Assembly (NCBI GenBank): GCA_934446065.1 | Contig: CAKSDP010000005.1 | Coordinates: forward strand, 1-64,000 | Length of the DNA stretch: 64,000 nt | Origin: an uncultured Eubacteriales bacterium | GTDB taxonomy: Bacteria > Bacillota > Clostridia > Oscillospirales > CAG-272 | Reading direction: 5' to 3' | Shown here: one piece after another, positions 1 to 8,235 of the stretch | Numbering within the stretch: position 1 is the stretch's first letter | Layout: the number at the start of each line of letters is the position of its first letter | Notes under the pieces: model-generated | Database searches by the model: none | The model's input: the letters and a program-made list of their open reading frames with translations, nothing else | Told to the model about the DNA's origin: nothing | Position numbers and translations under genes: made by a program

Positions 1-103
1 ACTTAACTGTAACACATTTGACTCTCATTTGCTATTCTTTTTTTGCGCTGTAACTTATCTATTGTAATCCTACAGTTGTGTACAATAAAAATAAAATTAG
101 CGG

Positions 104-132
104 TTGACAAAACGTCCGCACGGTGGTAGAAT
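104..132 (+). promoter_or_regulatory. sigma-A promoter of the thrS T-box leader
   Basis: TTGACA at 104-109 and TAGAAT at 127-132 with a 17-bp spacer, a near-consensus vegetative promoter. Transcription would begin near 139 and run through the T-box leader. The first 100 bases of the window hold nothing else I can recognise. Confidence 0.85.
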
Positions 133-164
133 TTATATGGTGGAATATGTCTGTGCAAATACAG

Positions 165-340
165 CGCACAAGAGAGAGGCGCACACGGTGCGAGCGCCTT
201 TGCGTATGATGCATGGGTACCATCCGCTGACAGGCAGAATAAAGCATAAATGAGTTAAACGCTCGGGTGGAACCGTGCGGACGTATGTCCTCACCCCAAG
301 CAGGAATGTTTCCTGTGGGGCGAGGGCTTTTTCGGTTTTA
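165..340 (+). promoter_or_regulatory. T-box riboswitch (tRNA-Thr-sensing leader) upstream of thrS
   Basis: The conserved T-box core GGGTGGAACCGTG lies at about 265-277. Directly after it is a strong intrinsic terminator: CCTCACCCC and GGGGCGAGG arms around an AGGAA/TTCCT stem, 289-325, then a T-rich run to about 335. Upstream, a GGCGC/GCGCC stem with AGAGAG at its base fits Stem I. An ACC triplet at 219-221 is a plausible threonine specifier, but I place it by position only, not by folding. Uncharged tRNA-Thr would pair with the T-box and favour the antiterminator, which switches on thrS. Confidence 0.88.
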
Positions 341-404
341 TCTGCCGGTGGAGTGGGAAAATCTACATATGTGTGCCGCCACGGCGGCAAAATGGAGGAA
401 TATT

Positions 405-2348
405 ATGATAAATGTGAAATTCAGCACGGGTGCCGCCGCGGCACTTGAAGCGCCTGCAACAGTCTACGATGCAGCGGTTGCGGCGATGGGACAGGTGCCG
501 CGTGAGGTCATCGCGGCGAGGATCGGAGGAGACGCTCACTCGCTCACGCACGTGATCGATTCCGACTGCGAGGTGAAGCTGCTCACGTTCAAGGGCGCAC
601 TGCTTGAGGGCGGCGAGATCGACATCACGGACGACGGCGGCAGACGCACCTACTGGCACACCGCATCGCACGTTATGGCGCAGGCTGTAAAGCGCCTGTA
701 CCCCGAAGTCAAGCTGACGATCGGTCCGTCGATCGACAATGGATTCTACTACGACTTCGACTCTGAGAAGCCGATCACCCCCGATATGCTCGAGGCGATC
801 GAGAAGGAGATGAAGAAGATCGTAAAGGAGAACCTCCGTCTTGAGCGCTTCACTTTGCCGAGAGATGAGGCACGCGCTCTTATGGAGGAGAAAGGCGAGC
901 CTTATAAACTGCTCCTCATCGACCGTATCCCCGAGGGCGAGGACATTTCGTTCTACCGTCAGGGCGATTTCGTTGACCTTTGCGCAGGACCGCACCTGTT
1001 CTCCACCGGTGCGATCAAGGCGTTCAAGCTGACTCAGTGCACCGGCGCATATTGGGAGGGCGATTCAAAGAATAAGATGCTCCAGCGCGTGTACGGAGTT
1101 GCGTTCCCGACGAAGGAAGAACTTCAGACATACCTCGACAGGATTGAGGAGGCGAAGAAGCGCGACCACCGCAAGCTCGGACGCGAGCTCGGACTTTTCA
1201 CCATCATGGATGAGGGTCCAGGATTCCCGTTCTTCCTCCCGAAGGGCATGGTGCTCAGAAACACCCTTATCGACTACTGGCGCAGCGTGCATAAGCGCTA
1301 CGGCTATGTCGAGATCTCGACCCCGATGATGCTGAACCGCTCACTCTGGGAGCGCAGCGGACACTGGGATCACTACAAAGAGAATATGTACACCACCGTT
1401 ATCGACGATGTCGATTTTGCAATAAAGCCGATGAACTGCCCCGGCGGAATGCTCGTCTACAAGACCGAGCCGCATTCCTACCGCGATCTGCCGCTCCGTA
1501 TGGGCGAGCTTGGACTTGTCCACCGTCATGAGCTTTCGGGTGCTCTCCACGGACTGTTCCGCGTCCGCTGCTTCACGCAGGATGATGCCCACATCTTTAT
1601 GACGTGGGATCAGATGAAGGACGAGATCAAGGGCGTCGTGCGCCTGTTCGACGAGGTTTACTCGACCTTCGGTCTGACGTATGAGATCGAGGTCTCCACC
1701 ATGCCCGAGGATCACATGGGAGACGAGAAGGACTGGAACTTTGCCGAGGAGACGCTGAAGGAAGCAATCACAGAGCTCGGCAAGAGCTACGTCATAAACG
1801 AGGGCGACGGCGCGTTCTACGGACCGAAGCTCGACTTCCACCTTGCGGATTCGCTCGGACGCACATGGCAGTGCGGCACGATCCAGCTCGATATGCAGCT
1901 TCCCGAGAGATTCGAGCTTGAGTATACCGGTACAGATAACGAGAAGCACCGCCCCGTGATGATCCACCGCGTTGTGCTCGGCTCGATCGAGCGCTTCATC
2001 GGCGTTATCACGGAGCATTTCGCAGGTGCGTTCCCCGTATGGCTCTCGCCTGTTCAGGCGACGGTGCTCCCGATCTCCGGTTACTTTGACGATTACGCAA
2101 AAGAGGTTGCGGCAAAGCTTGATGCTGCCGGCATCCGCGTTGAGGCTGACCTCAGAAACGAGAAGATCGGCTACCGCATCAGAGAGGCTCAGCTCTCGAA
2201 GGTGCCGTATATGCTCGTCGTCGGCGAGAAGGAGCAGACTGACGGTACCGTTTCGGTCCGTGCCCGTAAGGAGGGCGAGGGCGGAGTCATGTCCGTCGAT
2301 GACTTCATCTCGAAGATCACCGAGGAGATCCGCACATATAAGCTGTAA
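405..2348 (+). CDS. thrS: threonyl-tRNA synthetase
   Basis: Charges tRNA-Thr with threonine in the cytoplasm. The 647-residue product has the full family layout: an N-terminal TGS domain (about 1-60), the editing domain with HTASHVMAQA, the class II catalytic core with MNCPGG and the CFTQDDAHIF segment, then AFYGPKLDF, and a C-terminal anticodon-binding domain. The start at 405 is chosen because ATGGAGGA sits just upstream and MINVKF begins a normal TGS domain; the frame is open back to 267, but that stretch is the T-box terminator. Controlled by the T-box leader and closed by a hairpin terminator. Confidence 0.97.
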   Translation: MINVKFSTGAAAALEAPATVYDAAVAAMGQVPREVIAARIGGDAHSLTHVIDSDCEVKLLTFKGALLEGGEIDITDDGGRRTYWHTASHVMAQAVKRLYPEVKLTIGPSIDNGFYYDFDSEKPITPDMLEAIEKEMKKIVKENLRLERFTLPRDEARALMEEKGEPYKLLLIDRIPEGEDISFYRQGDFVDLCAGPHLFSTGAIKAFKLTQCTGAYWEGDSKNKMLQRVYGVAFPTKEELQTYLDRIEEAKKRDHRKLGRELGLFTIMDEGPGFPFFLPKGMVLRNTLIDYWRSVHKRYGYVEISTPMMLNRSLWERSGHWDHYKENMYTTVIDDVDFAIKPMNCPGGMLVYKTEPHSYRDLPLRMGELGLVHRHELSGALHGLFRVRCFTQDDAHIFMTWDQMKDEIKGVVRLFDEVYSTFGLTYEIEVSTMPEDHMGDEKDWNFAEETLKEAITELGKSYVINEGDGAFYGPKLDFHLADSLGRTWQCGTIQLDMQLPERFELEYTGTDNEKHRPVMIHRVVLGSIERFIGVITEHFAGAFPVWLSPVQATVLPISGYFDDYAKEVAAKLDAAGIRVEADLRNEKIGYRIREAQLSKVPYMLVVGEKEQTDGTVSVRARKEGEGGVMSVDDFISKITEEIRTYKL

Positions 2349-2361
2349 TTACCAAACGATC

Positions 2362-2405
2362 AAAAGCTCCCCCGAATATGCATCGCACATTCGGGAGAGC
2401 TTTTT
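2362..2405 (+). terminator. intrinsic terminator of thrS
   Basis: Arms AAGCTCCCCCGAAT and ATTCGGGAGAGCTT around a short loop, then TTTTT at 2400-2405. Confidence 0.85.
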
Positions 2406-2432
2406 CGCAATTGTCACGAAAAGAGGTGTGTT

Positions 2433-2861
2433 ATGAATATTTGGGACAAGATGTACAAGCTTGCGCGCGAGCAGTACCATCCGGAGGATGTTACCCCGTT
2501 CGTTTACGCGCATCACGTCGTGTGTGCGCTCGAGAGCGCCGACGGCGAGATTTTCACCGGATTTTGCATTGAGGCGTGCAGCGGGGTCATGAACCTGTGC
2601 GCGGAGCGTGTCGCAGCTCTTAATATGTATGTGAACAGCGGACAGACGAAGGTGCGCCGCCTCATTGCTTTCAGAGATGCGCCGCCGAACGGCGACGGAA
2701 GCGGAGTGCCGTGCGGGGCGTGCCGCGAATTTCTGTATCAGCTCGACCCTGAAAATGCGAACACGGAGATCATGACCGACTTTGAGACGCGAAAGACGGT
2801 GACGCTCGGCGAGCTTATGCCCGATTGGTGGGGGCACAGCCGCTACGCCGAGAGCAAGTGA
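2433..2861 (+). CDS. cytidine deaminase-like zinc hydrolase
   Basis: A 142-residue member of the cytidine/deoxycytidylate deaminase fold. The zinc site is complete: C56-A-E58 (ligand and proton shuttle) and P-C94-G-A-C97. The CAE ligand motif and the sequence around it resemble the blasticidin-S-deaminase-like branch as much as housekeeping Cdd, so the substrate (cytidine, or another pyrimidine-like amine) is not certain. It has its own SD (AAGAGGTG) before ATG 2433. It converges with the leftward TfoX-N gene 25 bases away, with no strong terminator between them. Confidence 0.85.
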   Translation: MNIWDKMYKLAREQYHPEDVTPFVYAHHVVCALESADGEIFTGFCIEACSGVMNLCAERVAALNMYVNSGQTKVRRLIAFRDAPPNGDGSGVPCGACREFLYQLDPENANTEIMTDFETRKTVTLGELMPDWWGHSRYAESK

Positions 2862-2886
2862 CGCTCACGCGAAACTGCGCTGCGAA

Positions 2887-3210
2887 TTATTTTTCGCGGC
2901 GCTTTTTGGCTTTCGGCGTCGGCAGCAGCGACTCAAGCATCGGAACGACTCTGCGCACAAGCTCGCCGTTCTCAATGTCGAGAATGTAATGCTCCTTCGC
3001 GCCGTCGTAGGGATGTCCGCATTCGGCATCATCGAACAGCTCGGCAAGCTCCGGCAGCTTCTTTACGAATACGGTGTTGTCGCAGACGAGCAGCGCGGGC
3101 TTGTCCGCAATGTAGACCATGTATTCACCGAACATCTTGCGGCAGCGAACTCTGTCGGCAAAATGAAGCTGATCTTTGACAAATTCAATGTAATCCTCGG
3201 TTGTGGACAT
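2887..3210 (-). CDS. TfoX N-terminal domain protein
   Basis: This 107-residue protein is essentially one TfoX-N domain: the family signature MFGEYMVYIADKPALLVCDN is present, followed by FVKKL and a lysine-rich tail (PKAKKRREK). In Gammaproteobacteria the domain occurs in the competence activator Sxy/TfoX. Stand-alone versions like this are common in Clostridia and their role is not known; competence should not be assumed. SD GAAAGGA lies 8 bases before ATG. It follows the XRE-type regulator by 21 bases on the same strand, so the two are probably co-transcribed. Confidence 0.85.
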   Translation of the reverse strand: MSTTEDYIEFVKDQLHFADRVRCRKMFGEYMVYIADKPALLVCDNTVFVKKLPELAELFDDAECGHPYDGAKEHYILDIENGELVRRVVPMLESLLPTPKAKKRREK

Positions 3211-3231
3211 ACGCTTTTCCTTTCATTTTTG

Positions 3232-4971
3232 TCAGTCGTCCGTGTCAACGACGGGCGGAATAAAGTTTTCGATCGCCCGGCAAAGCTTCGGATGATGAAT
3301 GAGAAAGTGTATTGCAGGAGCCTTGTTTTTCGATATCATCGCCCACTTTCCCTCGTGAAGCTGTATCTGCAGATTGCCGAATGTGCTTGCGCGGGTCGGA
3401 GTCAGCGTGTAACCGCTGTGCGCCCGTGAAAATTCCTCCGACAGCTCCATGTGACGCGCATATTCCTCGTATGTGTAGAAATATTCCGTCTCGCAGAACA
3501 TACCGGCAAGCGGCAGCGCCATCGGCTGCGCCTCAAATTCTTCGCGCGACAGGCGCGGCACCTTGTCCTCGATCGTTCCGTATTCGAGTGCCTTCAGAAC
3601 TTGATCGCGGCGCCGTGCGGCGTATGATATCACATCAGCCGACAGCTTTTCATCCGCCGCGCGTGCGCGGAGAAAGTCCGACAGGAATTCGTCCGACGCG
3701 GTGAAGATCGGGGGCGCGGAGAGAATACCGCGGCGTCTCCCGTCGCTCCCCGCATCCGTCGCAAGAAATGCGTCAAGCTCATCCGCCGATCTTTCGCGGA
3801 ATATCTGCATAAGCGGACGCGCACAGCCGAGCAGCGCCTCGGCGCGCCGTCTGTAATACGCGATCTCGTCGCGGTTCTTCGTCAGGTAATACCGCCCGTC
3901 GGCGTGATGCCCGGCTATCGCCTCGCCCGAGAGCGCCGCCGCACCGGATACCTTCAGCAGATGCAGGAATGTGTCGTTCTGCGGGTTTTTCAGATAGTAC
4001 GGCGAGATCTGCCCGGTCATGTACATGGGAATGTAGCTTTCAAGCCCGAGCATCATCTCGTGCAGCGGTCTGTCAACGTTGTGGATCATGTTCAGCTGAA
4101 GCCCGCGCTTCAGCATCATCGCCATTCCGAACATCCATTTTTTCGGGAATTCGGGATCGCGCGACATTTCCTCCATCGGCATATCGCTGTACATGATGAC
4201 GGATTCCTTTGCGCGCGAGAGCACAGTCGATTTGAGAAAATCAAGCTCGCTCTCCATCATCTCGGAGATGCCGGTGTACGTTTTCGAGGTCGGCAGCTGG
4301 AACGGCAGTGTCGGCGCGCGCATCTCGTCGAAGCGGATCGCGCGGATGTATTCTCCGAGATCAAACTCGTTCAGCTTTGCAAGAAATGCGCTGACGTCAT
4401 CGTCGTGGCGGCGTTCGTTCTCCGTAAGCCAGCTCCGCAGAAGCTCAAACCGGTGCGACGTGTCGGACAGATCGTTCTCCGCACAGCCGAGCAGCGCCGC
4501 TGTCGCATATATGTCCGACGGCGAGTCGAACTCGCGTGAGATGTAGGACGCAACTCCATCGGCGAATTTTTCGGGATCGGCGGGCAGACGCGTGCCGCTT
4601 TTAATGCGGAACACGGTGGAATCGTCGTAGTTTATGTAGCGGCAGAGCTTTGAAATGTTCACCGCAAGAGCGCTCGTCAGCGCGTTGAAGTTCATTCGCA
4701 GGCGTTCGCGGTCGATCTTTGTCACATCGCTGCACAGGAGAAACTCCTCCGTCAACGAGGAGTTTGTCACGTCGTCCCTCCCGGCATCTGCGGCGATCTC
4801 CGCGATCGCGCGGCAGAGGTTCTGAGCGGCATCGCTCCCTACCTCCGGCGTTCGGTCGCCGGAGCGGTATCGGCTGAGCGTCGCGGCGGAAAGCCCCGAT
4901 TTCCGGCTGATGTCCTGCGCAGTACAGCCGAGCTCATTTATATATGAGGCGAGCAGATCACAAAATTTCAT
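3232..4971 (-). CDS. XRE-type helix-turn-helix protein with a large uncharacterised C-terminal region
   Basis: A 579-residue protein. Residues about 5-60 are a lambda-repressor-like HTH (AQDISRKSGLSAATLSRYR). Residues 85-140 look like a second, divergent copy (NISKLCRYINYDDSTVFRIK). The remaining 440 residues match nothing I can name; they have no membrane segment and a mainly alpha-helical composition. SD GGAGGG precedes ATG 4971. It is transcribed away from the LRR-dockerin gene, and a 30-bp inverted repeat lies between the two, which suggests it controls itself and possibly that secreted protein. A cytoplasmic sensor-regulator is the best guess. Confidence 0.8.
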   Translation of the reverse strand: MKFCDLLASYINELGCTAQDISRKSGLSAATLSRYRSGDRTPEVGSDAAQNLCRAIAEIAADAGRDDVTNSSLTEEFLLCSDVTKIDRERLRMNFNALTSALAVNISKLCRYINYDDSTVFRIKSGTRLPADPEKFADGVASYISREFDSPSDIYATAALLGCAENDLSDTSHRFELLRSWLTENERRHDDDVSAFLAKLNEFDLGEYIRAIRFDEMRAPTLPFQLPTSKTYTGISEMMESELDFLKSTVLSRAKESVIMYSDMPMEEMSRDPEFPKKWMFGMAMMLKRGLQLNMIHNVDRPLHEMMLGLESYIPMYMTGQISPYYLKNPQNDTFLHLLKVSGAAALSGEAIAGHHADGRYYLTKNRDEIAYYRRRAEALLGCARPLMQIFRERSADELDAFLATDAGSDGRRRGILSAPPIFTASDEFLSDFLRARAADEKLSADVISYAARRRDQVLKALEYGTIEDKVPRLSREEFEAQPMALPLAGMFCETEYFYTYEEYARHMELSEEFSRAHSGYTLTPTRASTFGNLQIQLHEGKWAMISKNKAPAIHFLIHHPKLCRAIENFIPPVVDTDD

Positions 4972-5029
4972 TGCACCCTCCGTGAGTTTTTTCTTTTATT
5001 ATACTACATTTTGCCCGAAAAGAAAAGAG

Positions 5030-5059
5030 TTTCCGATTTGGCATTTGCCAGATCGGAAA
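5030..5059. promoter_or_regulatory. 30-bp near-perfect inverted repeat, candidate operator between XRE gene and LRR gene
   Basis: Arms TTTCCGATTTGGCA and TGCCAGATCGGAAA are complementary at 13 of 14 positions around a 2-base centre. It lies upstream of the likely leftward -10 of the XRE gene (ATTATA at 4998-5003 on the + strand) and upstream of the likely rightward -10 of the LRR gene (TATACT at 5088-5093). No T-run follows, so it reads as a protein-binding palindrome rather than a terminator. Confidence 0.6.
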
Positions 5060-5155
5060 ATATGCTGCTTTGCCCGACGACGTATGCTATACTTAATAAG
5101 TAGGATCTGCGGTGCGTACAGATTCGGAAAACAAGTATTGTCGGAGGAAGTTTTT

Positions 5156-7183
5156 ATGACAAACAGGAGAATATTCAAGGGAAGACTGAGGCGTGCGGCG
5201 TCGCTTTTGCTGTCATCTGCACTGCTCGTCACAGCGGCGGTGATTCCGGCTTTGGCTGAGGACAGATCCGTTGTTGAGATAAACGAAAATAATTTTCCGG
5301 ATTACGAGCTCAGACAGTATTATGTTACACCATACGATACGAACAAAAACGGTTGGCTTGAAGAGAGCGAGATCGCCGCAGTTGACAGCATACGTACAGG
5401 CGAGCGCGTCGCAGATCTTACGGGAATCGAATATTTCACGGAGATCACGTGGCTCCGCTGCAACTACGGCTCAAAACTGAAGTCGGTCGATATTTCCAAG
5501 AATACGAAACTGAGAGAAATACAGATCTGGGGTACGGGCATCACATCGATAGACCTGTCGCACAATACGGAGCTTGAGGAGTTCACGCTGAAGGGCAGAG
5601 GCGATGTTACCTCTGATGTAGGACTGAGCGAGATCGACTTCTCGCACAATCCCAAGCTTACGAGTGTTAACCTTGATAACAACTTCATAAAAACGCTTGA
5701 TTTTTCTCATAATCCGGAGCTTGAGTTTCTCGGCGCCTCGAACAATGGTCTTGAGTCGGTCAACATCAGCGCATGTACAAAGCTGCAAAAAGTATATCTT
5801 GACCACAACTCGCTTACAAGCCTTGACCTCTCGAATAAGCCGAACCTTGACGATGTGCTTATCGGCAAAAACGAAAAGCTTCGCGACCTGAAGATCGCCG
5901 GGAACGTAACTGTTTCGAGACTGGACGTTGCAAATAGCGGACTTACTTCGCTTGATGTGAGCGGCTGCAGACTGCTTTCGGTGCTTTACTGCTATGAAAG
6001 CAAAGACCTTTCGGAGCTGAAGCTTGACGGGTGCGGATTACTCGAATTACTTCAGTGCTACGACTGCTCGATCGAGTCACTTAATCTTGCCTCCTGTGCT
6101 AATCTTTCCTACCTCAGCTGCGGCAAAAACAAGCTTGCAGTGCTTGATGTCAGCCATTGCCCGAAGCTCGAAGATCTTAAGTGTGAGGACAACAGAATAG
6201 AGTCGCTTGACGTGAGCAGTTGTCCGAATCTCAGCTATCTCGACTGTCAGAACAACGAGCTTGCAAGCCTTGATCTATCGAACAACGGCGAGATCAAATA
6301 CGGCTACGGTACAACGTACGAGTCGAGACGTGTCAAGACGGACGGAAACCTCCGCACGGTCGAGCTTGCGGACGGAAAGCTTGATCTTTCGACGATAGAC
6401 GGCTTTGATGTCAGCCGTGCGAGCGAGTGGAGCGGCGGCACCGTCGTGAACGGCATTCTTACGTTTGCCGACGGCTCGTCGGAGGTTACATACAGGTATA
6501 AGACGCGCGAGGGACTTCTCGAGCCGTTCGGATTCAGAATAAAGACAGATGCGCCCGCAGAGAAGATAGAGACTGCCGCGATCGAGGGAGCAACGCTGAG
6601 CTTTAAGGCCGGGGATCAGCCGAGCTTTACCGGCAAAGTTCCTGCGGCGGACGCCGACAAATACGAGATCGTGTATGAGCGGTGGGAACGCATCGACCCG
6701 AACGATCCGAACACGGTCCTTGCGGACCTGCGTTCCGACGGCGAGAGCAGCGGTATCCCCGCACTGACCGAGTTTGAGGACGGCGGCGTGTATTCTTACA
6801 GCGTTATGCTCCGCGCAAAGGACGGCTACACATTCACGGCGAGAGAGGGCGACGCGGCGCGTGCCGATGTTGTGCTCACCGTAAACGGAAAAGAGGCGGA
6901 CGCACGCAATGTTACGTTTGTGATGGGCAATGTCTACGGCGCGAGGATCGCGGGAATGACGCCCGCAGGCGATGCCGTGAGCGGCGACCTCGACGGAGAC
7001 GGACGAATCACCGTAAACGATGCGATAGGAGTGCTGAAGATCGTTGCGGGTTGGGACGTCAAGGATAAATTCAATTGTGACGTGGCTGATGTGGACTGCG
7101 ACGGAAAAATCGCGATTGGCGACGCGATCCTGATCCTTAAATATGTAGCAGGCTGGAAGGACATAGTCCTCGGCCGGAAATAA
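5156..7183 (+). CDS. secreted leucine-rich-repeat protein with C-terminal dockerin
   Basis: This 675-residue protein begins with a signal peptide (about 1-34, ending PALA). An EF-hand-like segment follows (YDTNKNGWLEESEI, about 55-70), then roughly ten internalin-like repeats of the form L-x-x-LDVSxCPxLxxLxCxxN (about 80-365). A beta-rich region comes next, and two dockerin-type calcium repeats sit at 610-675 (GDLDGDGRITVNDA and ADVDCDGKIAIGDA, each ending V-A-G-W). It is probably exported and surface-attached or assembled through the dockerin, with the LRR face binding a ligand. ATG 5156 is chosen for its SD (CGGAGGAAG) and signal peptide, although the frame is open further upstream. Ligand unknown. 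Confidence 0.88.
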   Translation: MTNRRIFKGRLRRAASLLLSSALLVTAAVIPALAEDRSVVEINENNFPDYELRQYYVTPYDTNKNGWLEESEIAAVDSIRTGERVADLTGIEYFTEITWLRCNYGSKLKSVDISKNTKLREIQIWGTGITSIDLSHNTELEEFTLKGRGDVTSDVGLSEIDFSHNPKLTSVNLDNNFIKTLDFSHNPELEFLGASNNGLESVNISACTKLQKVYLDHNSLTSLDLSNKPNLDDVLIGKNEKLRDLKIAGNVTVSRLDVANSGLTSLDVSGCRLLSVLYCYESKDLSELKLDGCGLLELLQCYDCSIESLNLASCANLSYLSCGKNKLAVLDVSHCPKLEDLKCEDNRIESLDVSSCPNLSYLDCQNNELASLDLSNNGEIKYGYGTTYESRRVKTDGNLRTVELADGKLDLSTIDGFDVSRASEWSGGTVVNGILTFADGSSEVTYRYKTREGLLEPFGFRIKTDAPAEKIETAAIEGATLSFKAGDQPSFTGKVPAADADKYEIVYERWERIDPNDPNTVLADLRSDGESSGIPALTEFEDGGVYSYSVMLRAKDGYTFTAREGDAARADVVLTVNGKEADARNVTFVMGNVYGARIAGMTPAGDAVSGDLDGDGRITVNDAIGVLKIVAGWDVKDKFNCDVADVDCDGKIAIGDAILILKYVAGWKDIVLGRK

Positions 7184-7212
7184 AGCCCCCCATAAGTATA
7201 TAAATACAAAGT

Positions 7213-7246
7213 TAAAACCGGTGTGCCGTAAGACACACCGGTTTTG
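7213..7246. terminator. bidirectional terminator
   Basis: Perfect arms AAAACCGGTGTG and CACACCGGTTTT around GCCGTAAGA. The A- and T-tracts let it serve both the rightward LRR gene and the leftward PfkB kinase gene. Confidence 0.85.
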
Positions 7247-7257
7247 ACGTTCATGCA

Positions 7258-8235
7258 TTATCTGCCGAGCAGATCGTTTTCCGAAGGCGGGAACGAGCAG
7301 AAGAACGCGCTGCTTCCCACCGTAACGGCAAATTTTGCGGCGATGTATTCGGGAGATGCGTCCTCCGGAGAGAATGAGCGCGCGAGCTGATATGCCCGCC
7401 GTCCGGCAAGCCCGCTTCCGCACAGCCATCCCGCGACGGCAGAGTCACCGCATCCGACAGCCGAGCCGCGGTGAGCGACATTCGATTTCGGCGGCGTGAC
7501 ATATGCACCGCCCGACTTTGACGCGAAATACGCTCCGTCTCCGCCGAGCGATACGAGAATATTCTCCGCTCCTTCGGCGAGCATCCGCTCCGCTCCGAGT
7601 TTTATAATTTTATCGCGGTACTCGCCGTCCGGCAACTCGGCGATGCTGAGGTATCCGCAAAGCTCATGCAGATTCGGCTTAATAAATATCGGGCGAAGCG
7701 AGAGCGATTCGGCAAGTGCATTGCCCGACAGATCGAGCGCAAGGCGGACTCCGTCCGGCAGACGCGATGCGATCGCCTTTATATCATCGGCATTTCGTCC
7801 CGCAGCAAGGCTGCCCGCGATCAGTACGACATCGCCCGGCACAGCTTCGGCGAGTACCCGCGACAGCTCGTCAATGTCGCCGTCGGTGACGCTCGGTCCC
7901 GGCGCGTTGATCTCCGTGTCCGGATCGGCACCGCTTGAGGCGGGGGACGTGACCTTTGCGTTTATCCGAGTCATTCCGGACGAGAGCTTTACGAAACGGC
8001 ACGAAAGTCCGCTGCCCGAAAGTCCCGCCGCAAGCGCATCCCCGGTGAATCCGGCGATAAATCCCGTCGCGATGCTCTGAGCGCCGAGCGCCGCGAGCGC
8101 GAGTGACACGTTTATCCCCTTTCCGCCGAAACGTATGCTCTGCGACGAAGCGCGGTTCACGCGTCCGCCGATTATTTTATCGGGTACAAAATATCCGCAG
8201 TCGATCGCGGGATTCATGGTTACAGTGTATATCAT
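7258..8235 (-). CDS. PfkB-family hexose kinase (1-phosphofructokinase / tagatose-6-phosphate kinase type)
   Basis: A 325-residue sugar kinase. The N-terminus MIYTVTMNPAIDCGY is that of the FruK/LacC branch, followed by the first PfkB signature (RFGGKGINVSLALAALG). The C-terminal catalytic loop reads GCGDSAVAGWL, where the aspartate is the base; the usual GAGDS is changed to GCGDS. It would phosphorylate a hexose monophosphate to a bisphosphate, though the exact sugar cannot be told. ATG 8235 overlaps the TGA of the methyltransferase gene by four bases, so the two are translationally coupled. No PTS gene is adjacent. Confidence 0.85.
   Translation of the reverse strand: MIYTVTMNPAIDCGYFVPDKIIGGRVNRASSQSIRFGGKGINVSLALAALGAQSIATGFIAGFTGDALAAGLSGSGLSCRFVKLSSGMTRINAKVTSPASSGADPDTEINAPGPSVTDGDIDELSRVLAEAVPGDVVLIAGSLAAGRNADDIKAIASRLPDGVRLALDLSGNALAESLSLRPIFIKPNLHELCGYLSIAELPDGEYRDKIIKLGAERMLAEGAENILVSLGGDGAYFASKSGGAYVTPPKSNVAHRGSAVGCGDSAVAGWLCGSGLAGRRAYQLARSFSPEDASPEYIAAKFAVTVGSSAFFCSFPPSENDLLGR

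Noticed and set aside
267..404. Longer open frame for thrS starting at 267
   Set aside because: It runs through the T-box core and its terminator; ATG 405 has a proper SD and gives a normal TGS domain.
1341..2018. Long frames on the strand opposite to thrS and other GC-rich genes (for example 45562-46749 and 55926-57545)
   Set aside because: They mirror the codon pattern of the true genes; they have no SD, no domain and overlap conserved proteins completely.
2887..3210. TfoX-N protein as evidence for natural competence
   Set aside because: Stand-alone TfoX-N domains are widespread outside competent bacteria, and no com genes are in the window.
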